Source: Lagopus muta
Lineage: Eukaryota > Chordata > Aves > Galliformes > Phasianidae
DNA: 64,000 nucleotides
NCBI RefSeq assembly: GCF_023343835.1
Contig: NC_064440.1
Location: 30,449,537 to 30,513,536, forward strand
Reading direction: 5' to 3'
Each line of letters starts with the position of its first letter. The first letter of the stretch is position 1. The translations under genes and the position numbers were made by a program. The notes beneath the pieces are model-generated. The model was not told the DNA's origin. It saw nothing but the letters and a program-made list of their open reading frames with translations, and did no database searches. Below are positions 12,367 through 25,305 of this stretch, piece by piece.

Positions 12367-15224
12367 GTTGGAAATATATAGCTTTGATATCAATATGAGT
12401 GTTGTGACAGAAAAGGCAAAAACAGGTGAATCTGGGTACATTTAAGTGGCATTCAAATAATTGATGCTATCAGACAAGATAAGAATGAGAGACTATAAAT
12501 AGAACAACCACTCTGCTACAAAAGAAGGGTGAGCAGTAAAGCCAAAAAGAAGATAAAAAGCATAGAGGTATCCTTTTTGAGAGGGAAGGAGCAATAGCAT
12601 ACAAACAACAAATGTAGTCAAGGAAAATCAGAGAAGACAGAAGTCGAGTCCACCTTGGTTCTAATTTTTGTCAAAGAGATCTCAAAAGCCATCACCCTTA
12701 TCTCAGAGACCAAGAACCATCAAGGATTTCACCATCAGTCCAAAACAAATGGCATTAGAACTAGCAGGCCAAAATGTAGCATTGTGTCCTTAATGCTGAT
12801 ACGCGTTATAAAGCAACCGTTTTGTTTAAGAATATGAAAAGACTTCAAATGTTCAAGGAGTTTGTTGTTAACGAGTGAAGTAGCTAAAGGTCAATCTTCT
12901 AAACAGTCATACTGCAGTAATCTGTAATTCCATATATGCATTCAGCGGCAGCAGCATTATAATGGAGATACATTAGAGAAATTATAGAGCACACATCCTA
13001 GCCCTTAGTAAGCCACTTAAGAGAATAGCAAAATGCAAATAGCCTGACTATTCCCACTAAATGCTTACATCTCTTTCTTGTTTTTAAGTCCCAGGTTTAC
13101 TAGGGAAATTGAACATAGGCACTTAATCACAAAAGAAAAAAAAAAAGAATTGGAAGAAGGGCTGGACTGAGTCTGTAACCATGGTCTGAAATGCTTTTCA
13201 ATCTGCAGTAGCCGCAACTACTCAAATGACAACAGTATGTTTTTGTGAGAAAGTTGAAAGGGAAGTTTTGCTGTAAGAACTTAGGGCAGAGACATTTAAA
13301 GACCTTATTTTGATTTCCATTTCTTGCTTCTTTGCTTTTTTTGGAAATTCTCCCAGGACATTTCGGGTTGGTCTCTTTACACTTCCTCAATTGGTCTGTG
13401 GGGATTTCTAAAATCCGGGCTACAAATGAAGACATGTATTTATGAGCACATCTAACACTGGGCAGTAGTAATCTGAAGGAAAATTTGATGTGCTTATATT
13501 AGTCAGAATCACACAATTTACAGAGCAGTTTTGGTGGGCTGAAAAACAATAAAACCTCTGCAGAAAGTACAGACACTTCTCGCCACTCTTCATGTCTTTA
13601 TGCAGAGGTCTCACTTTGTAATTTGAAGACGAAGCAGCAAACCTATTAACTCTGCTCATTCATTGTTATTTCCCAAAGCTGCATTTAAACAGAGAATGTT
13701 CAACTGGAAAGAAACCAAACAAAGTCACTTAGCCTATCTACGGCCGGCGAAGAGAAAACCTGTAAGTGGCTAGAATTTAAAAGAAGAAATTTGTTTCAAC
13801 AACATGCAAAGGCTTAAAAAACTTCTGTATTCTGCTGCAGGAACTAATGGGCTAACTGGCAATCCAGGGCTCAAGACATCTCCTCCTCTGTACTTATACA
13901 GCTTTCTTTAATTTGCCATCTTGGCCACTTAATTCCTTCCTTATCTGTTCATGTGCCAGTTATCCTTTCTCTTACACACAGATTATAAACTCTTCACAGT
14001 ATACTTGTCGCATGTGGCACAAGAACAGAGACCCTAGATGCTCCATTAATACTATGAAATGCCACTGGCAGCAGTTAAGCTGTGTCTCATTAATGACCCC
14101 CAGTATGTGTATATCAGTTTGGCTTATATTGAATGACAGAATACAAACTGAAGGTTATGGCTCATTTTCAGTTTATTTGATATAAAAGCTGTGATTAGTG
14201 CCACATTTTCATGTAGCAAAACAACTACATACAAGCCTTCAGCAGCTTTACTTGTTCTGAAAATCCATTTACAGACTTAATAGCCATATCATATTTTGTG
14301 GTTCTTAACAAAAAAACACCTCTTTCAGTTGTGTCTTTTAGCCAGATTTACAGACTAGCATGAAGTATCCTACAAATGGAGCTTTAGACAGGAAGGAAAA
14401 GCTCTTTCCTTTCTCTGTGTGGTAATTAAAACTTAGTCTTCAAAGCCAGCTCAGTTTTTTCAACTTGTTTTGAACTGTGCCTAGCATAACAAGCACCACA
14501 GTCTCCAGTTGAAGTGCCTATGCTCCATCACAAAAGGAACTAATAGATATAAAATACATTGAATAGATATTAATTTGTCAAATAGCTTAGGATAATATTT
14601 CTGTTCCCATAAGAAGAAGGCTCGAAAGGAAGTCATTCTGGCTGTAAACAGGAGTTTATCGTATCCCACTTCCTTCTGAACTGTGTAGTGATTTTTCTTT
14701 GTACGGCTACTTGATTTATGACAAAGTACAGCAGCTAACAAGGCTGAATCTTGGAGAGGAGCCTCTGATGCTCCCGAGATTTTAACTCCATTTTCACTAT
14801 GGTCAACAGCATCTATGTAGCAAACATTTGCAAAGAAAATAAATCAAACTGTTCAACAGATAAGGTAATCACAGCACTCAAGCCTGCTTTCATGAGGAAG
14901 ACGTTCACTTCCCACATTTTGAGGGTGTGCTGTCGCAGTGAACGGGAACAAACTACAAAAGCAGCAGGTTTAGTCCTTTTCTCACTCAAATTCTAAGGTA
15001 GAGAGGAAGATATGGCTTATGCCAGTGTATCTAATGCCTGAACTTTAAACTCATACCAACATTAAGACATCTCTAACTCAATCATCTGTATTTTTGTCAG
15101 ATAAAAAGCACAGATGTGATACTCAATAGAAAGTATTCAGCTAACTTAGCAAAGAGTTGGATATATGTTCTGTAACACAGCATCTGATGGGGCTGATACA
15201 TACAATTTCCCATGGGAACAGAGA
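12367..15224. other. Intergenic sequence without recognised genes
   Basis: Contains two overlapping minus-strand open frames (13127-13659) with no recognisable protein family and no supporting exon context. Otherwise ordinary AT-rich DNA in which I see no repeat or RNA gene. Confidence 0.45.
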
Positions 15225-15374
15225 AACCGTGGATGCTCCATCCCTGAAGGTGTTCAAGGCCAGGTTGGATGGTGCTCTGGGCAAGCTGATCTGGCAGGTA
15301 GCAACCCTGCCCACAGCAGAAGGGGTAGAACTTTATGGGTTTTAAGGCACCATCCAACCCAAGCCATTCTGTAA
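15225..15374 (+). mobile_element. CR1 LINE 3' fragment, plus orientation
   Basis: The sequence follows the CR1 3' consensus in sense direction: CATCCCTGAAGGTGTTCAAG, then GGCCAGGTTGGATGGTGCTC, then the terminal CACCATCCAACCCAAGCCAT motif. It is about 150 bp and truncated at its 5' side. The three short plus-strand open frames across it are by-products of the repeat. Confidence 0.9.
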
Positions 15375-18300
15375 AACTTCTGATTTACAGAAACTATCAG
15401 CAGTTGTTCATTTTTCTAACGCTTTCTTACAAACATCTCCTTGAAAGGGGATATCCTGCATGCACAACTTTATTTCTTATTACAGAGTATTTCGGCACAC
15501 AACAAAATTACACCTTATTACTTGAAGAAGGTTCGAAGCAGTAGACCTACAGCTCAGACATATCCTCAGTAAACTCAGCGTGTCCTGAACCCAGCTTATT
15601 CGTTTATGCAGCAGCTACTATTAATGTTGCCTAGGAAAGAAATTAAAGCATTGTGCATTCACTGAACTGTACTTCACTGGATGCTATCGCTTCCAGAAAT
15701 CTGTGCACCACGCCAGATTTGGTTGGTAACAAAAAGTTCATCAAATAAATCACATCAGTGAGTACCTTTGTTTCTAAGTACCTGTCATCCTCTGGCAAAG
15801 TTGAATCATATCTGCACTGAGATAGGCAGGATCTTAAATCTTAATGATTTTTTATAATACATTTTGAAGATATTTTGGAACTAAATGTCTGCTCAAGCTG
15901 AGGGGAAATCCTCAAAACAAGAACACATAGGAAGAAATAAAGAATACAAAAATTATTACTGAGGCAAAGTTATCAAAGATCTTTTGAAGACCTAACAGAA
16001 AGATTAGCTGAGAGACCAGAAAGCTTTTGAAGAGAAAACAAACGGGCGTGTTTCTGTAGCAAGGAGTAAAAAGTCAAGGTATTTTATTATACACACATAT
16101 AATACACACAAGCCAGAGCTGGGAATGACCAGCTAGAATGAACTGATGATGCAGTAAAACAACTTCTATCCTTCAGTATCTGGTGTAAGGAATGCAGCTG
16201 AAGAATGGTTCTGAAATGTATTATTTGGGAGGCTAAATGTAAAACAAGTTTTAAGTACTAATGTAGATTCTCTTGGGCCTTTTGTGGCAAAGACAACCTG
16301 TAGAAATCTTTTACTTTCCATTTGCTTGCTTTATCTTCCAAGCAGAAGCCACAAATACATTCAGAAAGTGTTTACAAATATGAAATGAGTTCTGGAGAAT
16401 AAGAATACAACTAAAAAAAAAGCGTTATTGGTCACAGTTCAGTAAAGAGAACATTGAAGTTGTAGTACAAAGCTGACCAGCTACTACTTGATGGCAGTTT
16501 AAGTCCTGCAGGATATACCTCTCATGGGAACCCTCTTAAAAAGGAGATGGAGAATTACCTCTAAACTCAGAAAAAAAATCACCAAAAATTGAACTGTTTC
16601 ACCTGAGAAATTGAGATGAAACTCTTCAAATGCCACAGTAGCTAAAACATAGAGAAAGTGCAACCTCTACAGCGGTAACCTTCTCTAAAAAGAAACAAAA
16701 GTCTCTGACCTTAAGAGAACCATCTGTGTTCTTCTCTTTACTGTTACACATTTAAAACTAAAGTAATGGCAGTAGAAATTTCCTGTTTTACTTTTATACC
16801 TTTAATCTGTATTATTCATAATATATTCTAAACCAGTTGGGGTTGATTTGGCCACATGATAACACTGCTTTCGTGTCAATACAAATTTAATGGGTACCCG
16901 TATTCCAAACCTAGATATTTAATTGTGACACTGACAGGCCATTTTGTTCATTGGTCCAATTATATCCCAAACAAATCTCACCTGAAATTAACAAGACTCC
17001 ATGATGCAAGAGAAGTTCTGTCTGTATACAAAACCACCAAAAGACAACTTAAAAGCAACAGCTGCAGCAGAAAAGCAACAGCTGATGGCCCCATCTGGTC
17101 TCTTACCAGACCTACCTGTCTAGGATAAAGAAACTACTCACATCACAGGGTAACAGTCTCCAACAGAGAACGACTAAGTCATACTTAGAGACTTTCAGAT
17201 GGCATTTAGGCCAACTTCTGGCTCAAATACACATTTACCTTAAAGGATATGCAAAGTAAATTCCTAGTTAACTTTCACACTTGTTCATTTCTTAGTAGTT
17301 GATACATATAAGACTGTAAGTAAAACTGGCAGTAAAAGGATGTTCCAAAGAAAATTCTTTTCTGCTCAGGCTGCCTAGTGTGGTATGACACCTGTTCCTT
17401 TGAGCTTGTGAATTAATTTGTCAGCAGGAAAAGGTATGTCATTGGAACAGCTGAAGAACAGTGCAAAGAGTTTACAGTGGGAAGACTGCAAGAAGTTTTT
17501 TTTGTTTTGTTTTGTTTTTTAATTACCAGCTGTTTTTATAAAAATAAATATAAATCTGAAAGACAATTTTAAACACACACATAAAACAAAGAACTAGGAA
17601 TTCCCTACTTGGCAAAACAAAAGATAGAAAATCTCATGTTTGATGCAGCAGACAGAAGTTTAAAACCAGAAATGTTTCCTTTTGACTATGTCCTATTTGT
17701 AATCACTCACAAAGTAAGGTTTGGTTGTTGTTCTTCACATCTTTCAGCTAGGAACCAAGATCAGAGCAAACAAGCTAAGGAGATAAATGAGGTTGTAGTT
17801 TACAGTTCACAGGGGAAAGGCTGTGCTTGCTCTCATATTTTGAGAGTCTTGGTCACAAGAAAGATGTTCTGAAGGAACTGCATGTTCAGGCTGCTTTCTT
17901 AAGAAAAAACCACTGTTGGGAAAAGAATAAAGACTGAGACATTTCACAGTGGTGAATCAATTACAAATGTTAAGAAAAACTATTTCCAAACAAGAGGAGG
18001 AAAGAGAGAAGGAACCCTCAGTTCACTTAGAGAAACAGAACCTAATTAACAATATCTCATCAAACCTCAGTTATGAGTCTGCATGATATTCAGGTTCAAA
18101 AACATCATATCTTAAACATAAAACACCACGATGATCATAAGTACTAGATTGATTCATGCAAGTGTGGGAAAAAGAAAAGTGTGGGAAAACCCAAATGAGA
18201 GGCACAATGAAGCTTGTGCTGACCTTTGTTTTAAGTTCCCAGGAGTAAATACAAAATGAAGTGTAGCTTACTTTGTGTCAAATTTGTATGATACTCCACA

Positions 18301-21300
18301 TTTGATGTGTGAACTCTGCTGTACTCAGTAACAACAACTGAAAAAAAAAAAGTGAGGGTACAGTCTCTGTTTAAATATGCAGTAACTGTAAAACAAAATC
18401 TATTGAAGTGTACGCTATTTTTTCAGCATTGCTGTGCCCAAGGTTTTTTCTTTCACTGATTTTCTCTCCTGCCTCTCTTTTTTTCATTTCTTTTGGTCAG
18501 GATTTTCAACGGAATACTGAAGTAAACTAAACAAAACAGAGAGTGAAAGGGAGGAACTGAGCTGCCATAATACACTGTTCTCCATAAGGACTGCATATAG
18601 CCTTCTGACATTTTACACACACCAGCAATGTCCGAATTATTTCCTGTGGTTGTGTTAATTAAAGCTGTATTTCTTAAAGTACACATGCTGCTGCCTAGAA
18701 AATCACTTCTTCCCCAAAAATACTGCATTTTATGTGTTCTGTGATTTTAGCTCTAAGAAAGCTCACGTAAAAAATGTTCTTAGAAGACTGAAAACATGAA
18801 GGCACAAAATGGAAAAGCCATTGCCACAGCACTGCAAAGCCACTCAGTTGTGTGTTGAAATTCTAAAAGTCTTGGAGTGCTGCCAGATGTACAAGATTTG
18901 AAATCCATTTATGATATATCAAGGAGAAGATCCAAGTCTCATGGATGCCTACAGACAGATAAAGAGAAATAACTCGAGTTCTTCCAGAACAAGAAGGAGC
19001 AAAGAGGTTGAGGTTTCCTCACAAGATGGATAGCAGATATTTCTATTACCTTTCTTGCATCATAATAATTTACCACTAACTGAAACCAAGTCTTTGCAAT
19101 CACCTAACATTTGAGACTCCCTCTAAATCTGGAGAAGCCTTTCCAAATCTATTATATCACCAAACATGGAAGATATCACCTTCTCAGTCACATCATCCTC
19201 TTCTGCCATAAGAAGTAGAGCCTTAGCCATTTCATTAACACCATCCATGGCTTTTTTTTACAAGCATTGCCAAAAATGCACTCCTCATCCTGGATCTGCA
19301 CACTCAGAAATAAACGAGCCAAGAATGTACAGAACCTCCTAATCTGTCAGGTTCTGTAGAGATCATCCAGAAAAAATGTCCCTATTGTTGTACTACTACC
19401 ATTTCCCAGGCTTTTTCCCAATGAGCATTCTAAAAAGGGCAATGACATCTGTCTCTTCACCACAGAATTAGAGGACAGCATTTATACAGAATGCTGACAA
19501 CCTAAAAATACTGGCATAAGCAGGGTTAATGCCTCAGCTTTAAAAAGCACTGTTTCGTGTACTTTAGCCTGGCTAGCTGATGCCTTCGAATCACTTTTAG
19601 TTGGTTCTCTAGAGATACAGAATGTCTCATGTTCTGTGAATTTCACTGCTTGATAACTTGACCACATCCAGGAATATGTTACCAACCTACTTATACAAAG
19701 TTTTACATCATGGTTTTTATAATTACGTATCCGCCAGCACAGCACAAAACAAGAAACAATATGAAAATTATTTTCTTAGTAATTGCCCAGCATTTTCATG
19801 TGAGTATTTCAACAATTTTGAAGACCATTATTGAAAAGCAGTAAAATCATTTAAAAACATCATTATTTATTATTATTATCATCATGATTGATAATTATTT
19901 AGAAACAATCAAATAAAAATCCCCATAATGAGGATTCCTTTTGTCAACACACACACACGTACACAGTATCACTCTCCTCACTGAGTGGGATATCAGCATT
20001 TACAAACTGAAAAGGTCTTGAGCCCCCTCTTGTGACAAACGGTCAGAATACAGTTTCACAATGGAAGTCGCTCCAAATTGCGCAGTACCACAATCCAAAA
20101 AAATTTCTTTAGAAAGATTATAGCTCAGAATGAAATTCCTTAGATTGAATTATTACTTGATGCTATTTTACATTAAACGCATTCATAAATGTAAAATAAA
20201 AAACGGATAAATCTTCAGTTCTGCAGAATATTAAAAGGCATCTGTTGGGAAAGAGTTATTACTTTTGATCCGTTAGAAAGGACTCCACGTGTTCATAGTG
20301 GGTTACCATTTACAGAACCAGGCATCTTTCTGGAAAATGCTCTCACCAACGCACAACCTATTGCACAATACAGCCAAGCCACCTGAAAAAGTTTGTACTG
20401 TGACTAGAGGTCCTTATCCCTACCACAATATCCTTCAATGCAGCTAGGAGGTGACATAGTAAAGCTATTTCTTTAATTTGCAACGTTAGAGGTGCTAAGT
20501 TATCCTTATATCAATATTCTACACCAAGGCAAAGTGGACACAACGACACTGCAGTCTCACAGTTTAAGTTCTAGCAAAAGAAGCATATTTGATGGGAGAC
20601 CACACTTTTTTTTCTTTAAGATATTCTAGTACCAGTAATACGAAAAGAGACACATTGCCCTGTGATGAGTATGTTGCTATAGCATAATCAATACAAATGG
20701 AATTATGAGTCAGGGAAGAATGTCTTCAAATCATCAGGTCTTTCCAAAACACCATTTTCTGAAACAGAGCAGATTGTCCTGTTCCTGTAATTAAATCAAT
20801 GAAGTGTTGATTAACCACTTGAATTTCCAGACAAGTTCCTACCATGGTGACAGCCTCAGAAGCGACAGAAGATAGTCTTACAGCAGATGCGTGAATGTAC
20901 TGGTTTTCTCAACACTCACCTGCCTGCGTAATACACAGAAATAATTTAATCACAGTAACAAACACATAGAAATTCAGCAGAGCAGAGATTTACTGCTTTG
21001 TGGCTTTCACACAGTTTATCACATAGAAGAACTGAGACTCCTGAGAACTGTTTACAAGTAAACTATGAAAATCCTCATGGTGACTAACAGGATGAATGGT
21101 ACCCTTTGGAACTCATCTACCTTCAAACTCGCTGATGCATTTGTATAATGCCAAAGAAACTCAGCATAAGTTAATAGTTTTCATTAAATATTGTTTCAAT
21201 GTAAGAATTTTAATCACTTTTGGAGAATTACAGATTCAAATTCGGTTCCCTCCAAGACGCAAAGAGCATCTACAAGCACAACAGATCATCAACTATTCAA

Positions 21301-21604
21301 AATTAAAGTCATAAAAAATGAAAAAGTTTCAATCTAAGGATGCCAAGAGCACGTTCAGGAGCAAAACTATTAACCACAGAATAGAAATAATGATCTCAGA
21401 TTTGGAAATACTACAGTTCACATCACACATAAACTAAAAGACAGGAATATATTTGTAGAAAATCAGACCAGAAGAAAATATTCCAAACACCACACCTAAT
21501 TCATCCAACTATTACTGAAAATCCCAGGGCCTGACACAGGGGCTGAGATTGATGAAGGTCATCATTAATAACCCAAGAGGCAGGACAAAACATAACCTCA
21601 GCAA
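15375..21604. other. Intergenic sequence with small simple repeats
   Basis: No gene recognised. It contains a T/G-rich stretch (17496-17520), an ATT/ATC-rich stretch near 19862-19900 and a short CA run near 19951-19970. Open frames on both strands are short and without family resemblance. Confidence 0.45.
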
Positions 21605-21875
21605 TATTACAGATGATAAAAACCCAGGAGGGGTGGTTGATGGATCAGCTGGTTGTACGGCTGCTGGCTCCAGAAAGGCAGACAGGAATGTTGAGTTCAA
21701 CAGAGGGAAATGCAGCCTCCTACAGCTGAGGAAGAATAATCCCATGAACCACCAGCAGATGCTGACTGTGGGAAAGACTCTGAGCATCCTGGTGAACAAC
21801 AGGCAGAACACGGGAAAAAAAGGGGCCTTGCAGCAAAGGTGATCGACAGCGTCCTGTGCTGCATTAGGATGAGCA
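21605..21875 (+). mobile_element. CR1 LINE internal fragment, plus orientation
   Basis: Diverged copy of the CR1 region encoding the C-terminal part of the reverse transcriptase and following sequence. Recognisable consensus pieces in order are GATGATAAAAACCCAGGAGG, GTTGAGTTCAACAGAGGGAA, ATGCAGCCTCCTACAGCTGA and, near the end, CGTCCTGTGCTGCATTAGGA. Frameshifts are present. The opposed open frames of 97 and 99 codons here are frames of this repeat. Confidence 0.8.
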
Positions 21876-22584
21876 CAAAATTATAAACAGATAAAGGAAA
21901 GCAAACCCTGAGTCACTATCAGAACTTAATGACAGAATTGAACAAATACGTCACTGCCAATGTTTAGTGAGAGAATTTAATACACAGTGATAAAACTCAA
22001 GTCCCCCTCCTTAGGGACAGAGTCAGTCTGAATAGGTGAGGCAGGGAAGAGGAGAAAGGAAATACTACCATCAGAAAACTGAGGCGCTGAGCAACAGCAC
22101 TCAGGAAGTTTTTAGAAGAGCCAGGATAATTACAATCTCTACAAGTCTATCACTGAGCCACAAGGTCACCTGGCTTTTTAAGCCTTAACATAGAATATAC
22201 ATATATTTTTTTACCTCTAAATCAGTATCTTTGACAGGAAATGTTTTCTGTTTTCAGGATTTGCATGAGATTTTCCCAGATCCAGTAACTCCCTTTGATT
22301 CCCAGAATCTTTGATCCTATCTCTCAGACAAGTTTTCTTCTTTTTTCTTTTTTTGAAGAGCTTCTTTGGAATAAAATTTCATGATGCTCACAGTATTTAA
22401 AGACTCCTGGGATAAAGTGATTGTAAAACACACCTTGGAAGCAGATATAATTGATTCTCAAGCAAGGCAGGGAGCATCTGTCAGATTGAATTCTAGAGGA
22501 AAAAAAAAATATTTACTTTGTGAACTTCGTGGGCTTAAGCACAATGTAGATATGTATATATGAAACAGGATGAAGTTAAACATG

Positions 22585-23570
22585 TAGCTCACTCCAAAAG
22601 TAATGCCTCCTACTTATTTCCATGGAAACTGATACAAAGAGCACAATAACACCAGTTGATAGAGCAAATGCTCAGATACAAAATTCTATTTTTCGACACA
22701 GTCACCACCACTAACTTTGCATTTTTGCCCACAATGAACAACCTGTACCAGCAAAGGTGATCCACTGTTTCACAGCTGCTGTGACAGCATTGTTGCTAAG
22801 AAAATGTTGCCATGACATCCATCTTTCCTTGGCCTGCACTGGTGGAAGTCAGAAGGCACCACATGCAGTCTACACGCTGGGTGCAGTAGGACAGCCCAGC
22901 CAAGATTGGCAGTGCGCTCCATGGTCTTCATGCTGGTATGGGGCCTGGTGTTACCATGTTTCAAGAGAAAGGTTGTGTAATGGTTTTATGATCTTTGTTA
23001 CTGGTGTTCCACATCATAACATCACATCGTGCATTGGGAGTTTAAGAGTTGAAGCTCCAGTTCCACAGACTGTCAATATTTCCAGGCACCTAGTTCTCAT
23101 TAAAGAATACATATCCCAGAAGACTTTTACTGTTCTGTTTCCCTTTTCTGTTTAGAGGGAAAGATAAAACTGCTCACAAGTCACAAAACAGTGACGAGCT
23201 GATGGAGACGCTCTTCATTTTGTCATGTAACAGCTTGCATGGACATCTAGAACATGGCTTGTCTTTCATATCACTGCTGAAATGCATCACTCACCTCCTT
23301 ATTGTGCTCACATCCACTGTTTGGTCTCCGTAAGCATTCAGCAAGCATCCGTGAATGTCAGTTTTTTCCACATGGAGGAATTCAATGAGACAACCCTTGT
23401 TTCATGCACACTTCCATTTCAGCCCACCCGTCTGCTGCCATCTGTCACACAGCACCAATGCATAACAGAATATTGACAGGAAGGTTCAACATCTACTGCC
23501 ACACCGCCATCCACCTCTAATATCATGGATCATCAGAATGAAATAGGAAACATAACTTTTGGATCAGATT
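22585..23570 (-). mobile_element. Near full-span mariner (Galluhop-type) copy, inactive
   Basis: Both ends are visible: CTCCAAAAGTAATGCCTCCT at 22592-22611 and its imperfect inverse (GGAAACATAACTTTTGGATC) at 23546-23565. The region between, read on the minus strand, follows a mariner transposase from an N-terminal helix-turn-helix part near 23440 to the C-terminal catalytic part near 22620. The frame is interrupted many times; the longest remaining open stretches (22757-23155 plus, 22770-22964 minus) do not form a transposase. At about 986 bp it has also lost internal sequence. It is the same family as the small copy at the left edge, in opposite orientation. Confidence 0.85.
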
Positions 23571-25049
23571 CATGAGAAGGAATACCTAACCCCAGGAGAG
23601 GCATAGAAGTCCTGGCTTATCCAGAAATTAGAAGGGCAGCATTTCACAGTAACTTCCAGTGGAATGGAAGAGGAATGGTGGAGACATTCTCCATTCCTAA
23701 TGCCCAAATGCTGCCAGTACATGGGAATAATGACAAAATCTCCCTGAAGAAAAGGAATCAATCATGGAATTTGCAATTAAGATACTCATCTGAAAAAAGA
23801 AATGTGTAAGATTAAATGTTTTCCACTTACTTGCAGTCTGTTCAGTGAATGTGAACAAACGGTTTATTAAAAAAATAAAAATAAAAAAATGAGCTGGAAG
23901 TTGCACAGTTACAAACACGCAAAATAAAAAGTAATCTAAATCACCTTCTTATTGTCTGGCCACAGAAATCTTGACTTGAAACAGGCTTTCAGAGAAAGAG
24001 GCTTGGAGTTCCCTTTCCTGTATGACTTCATGTAATTTCAACTCTGAAAATGAGAATCTTCCTATGTAGGAAATGCAGATTTGACCTTCTTAAGAGTTGA
24101 GAGCTGAAACTGTGTTTTCCTCTTGCAAACTAAAATCAGAATTGAGCTCTTGCAGTGTTAAAGGGGAAATAATCCACTGCTGCCTGGACTCTTCATGGTA
24201 ACAGTTTAGAGATGAAGATGGATGATGCCACATACATTGTCTCAAAATCAACACAATTTCCAGGAGCTTTTATGTACTCACAGAAAAGAAGAAGCTCTCT
24301 CTGTTAAAACACAATAAAATGAAATAAAAGGCACTCAGTGCCTCAAAGAACATAAGAAAAAGTGCCCTATTACATAACAGTTATTTGTAAAGACTATTCA
24401 TACAGCTGGATCCTGCCACATGGTGTGAGAACTGTCACACTATGGATACGCTATTTGAGATGCTAGGCATGCTAGCAAGGATCTGTACAAGGTGGTCTGC
24501 ATTAAAGACGGAGGAAATGGTGTCATTTTGCATTTTGTAAGTGGAGGACGAGGACTGAAAGCACTTGTACAAAACAAAAGGCAAATCAGTATCAGACCGG
24601 CTCTGGAACTGTTGAAAAGTCAAGCATCACCTCATAAGAGCAAAACAACACACAAAACATCATGTAACGGGTTGGCTCATACCTGCAGAGGGAAAGGGTC
24701 TGTTGTATTGGATACATAATAAGCAATTATAACACTATGCCTCATTTGCTAGCTACAAGGCTTGTGAAAAACGTGTGTTTAAACTACGCACAACGTGGCT
24801 GCTGATGCACACCATTTACTTTAAGTCTCTTTTCTGAATCCTGCTCGTTAAACAAGCTCACAAACTCCTGCAATTTGCAGCCATACCTACAAACACACAG
24901 GGACCAACACATCCCATACCGACAAAAGGGCCAGCAGGAACCGCCACTGAAACCACAACTGCACGCCCCTCAGTAAAACCCCTCAGCCACAGGGCCTTTC
25001 TCAGCAAAGAAAAAAAAAAAAGCAAATCGAAGAAAAAAAAAAAAAAAAC
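23571..25049. other. Intergenic sequence upstream of the CpG island
   Basis: No exon recognised. A TAACGG (MYB-type) core lies at 24665-24670 and A-rich tracts lie at 25010-25048, immediately left of the island. The long minus-strand open frame that starts in the island and enters this region is discussed under rejected items. Confidence 0.4.
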
Positions 25050-25185
25050 ACGTAACGGAACAGGTGCATTTCGAGAAAAGAAGCAGCGAGTAACAAGGAT
25101 GAGGAGACGACCTTCTGTTTTCTGCAGATCCCTCCGTAGCCGAAAGAAGCAAACGCTGCCTGAGGAACCGGAGCGGCCGTCACGA

Positions 25186-25200
25186 CCGTTACGACCGTTG
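25186..25200 (-). promoter_or_regulatory. Tandem MYB-type binding sites in the CpG island
   Basis: The 9-base word ACGACCGTT occurs twice head to tail, giving CCGTTA (25186-25191) and CCGTTG (25195-25200). Read on the minus strand these are TAACGG and CAACGG, both canonical MYB-family cores. A third TAACGG is at 25053-25058. MYB-family factors (notably A-MYB in testis) use such sites in promoters; occupancy here is inference. Confidence 0.5.
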
Positions 25201-25290
25201 GACGCGCGCCCGCGTGCCGCCTTAGCGCCGGTCGGAGCTGCGCGCGCCGCCCGCCTGCTGCCAATCGGCCGCTGCAGGGGCGACGCGGTG

Positions 25291-25305
25291 CCGGCAGGTG
25301 GCGCT
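25291..25305 (+). promoter_or_regulatory. CTCF-type motif
   Basis: CCGGCAGGTGGCGCT fits the known CTCF core (CCASYAGRKGGCRSY) at every position except the third. It lies in the CpG island, close to the CCAAT box. Such motifs frequently mark loop anchors or promoter-proximal CTCF binding; whether it is bound is unknown. Confidence 0.6.

Noticed and set aside
13127..13659. Two overlapping minus-strand frames of 102 and 79 codons
   Set aside because: Different frames, no recognised family, no splice signals; considered as a possible old coding remnant but without positive support.
15157..15544. Cluster of short plus-strand frames
   Set aside because: The region is mostly a CR1 3' fragment; the frames are chance continuations.
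21512..21842. Opposed frames of 97 and 99 codons
   Set aside because: Both fall in a CR1 fragment; neither continues beyond it or matches a host protein.
22757..23155. 132-codon plus-strand frame
   Set aside because: It is the antisense of a dead mariner transposase.
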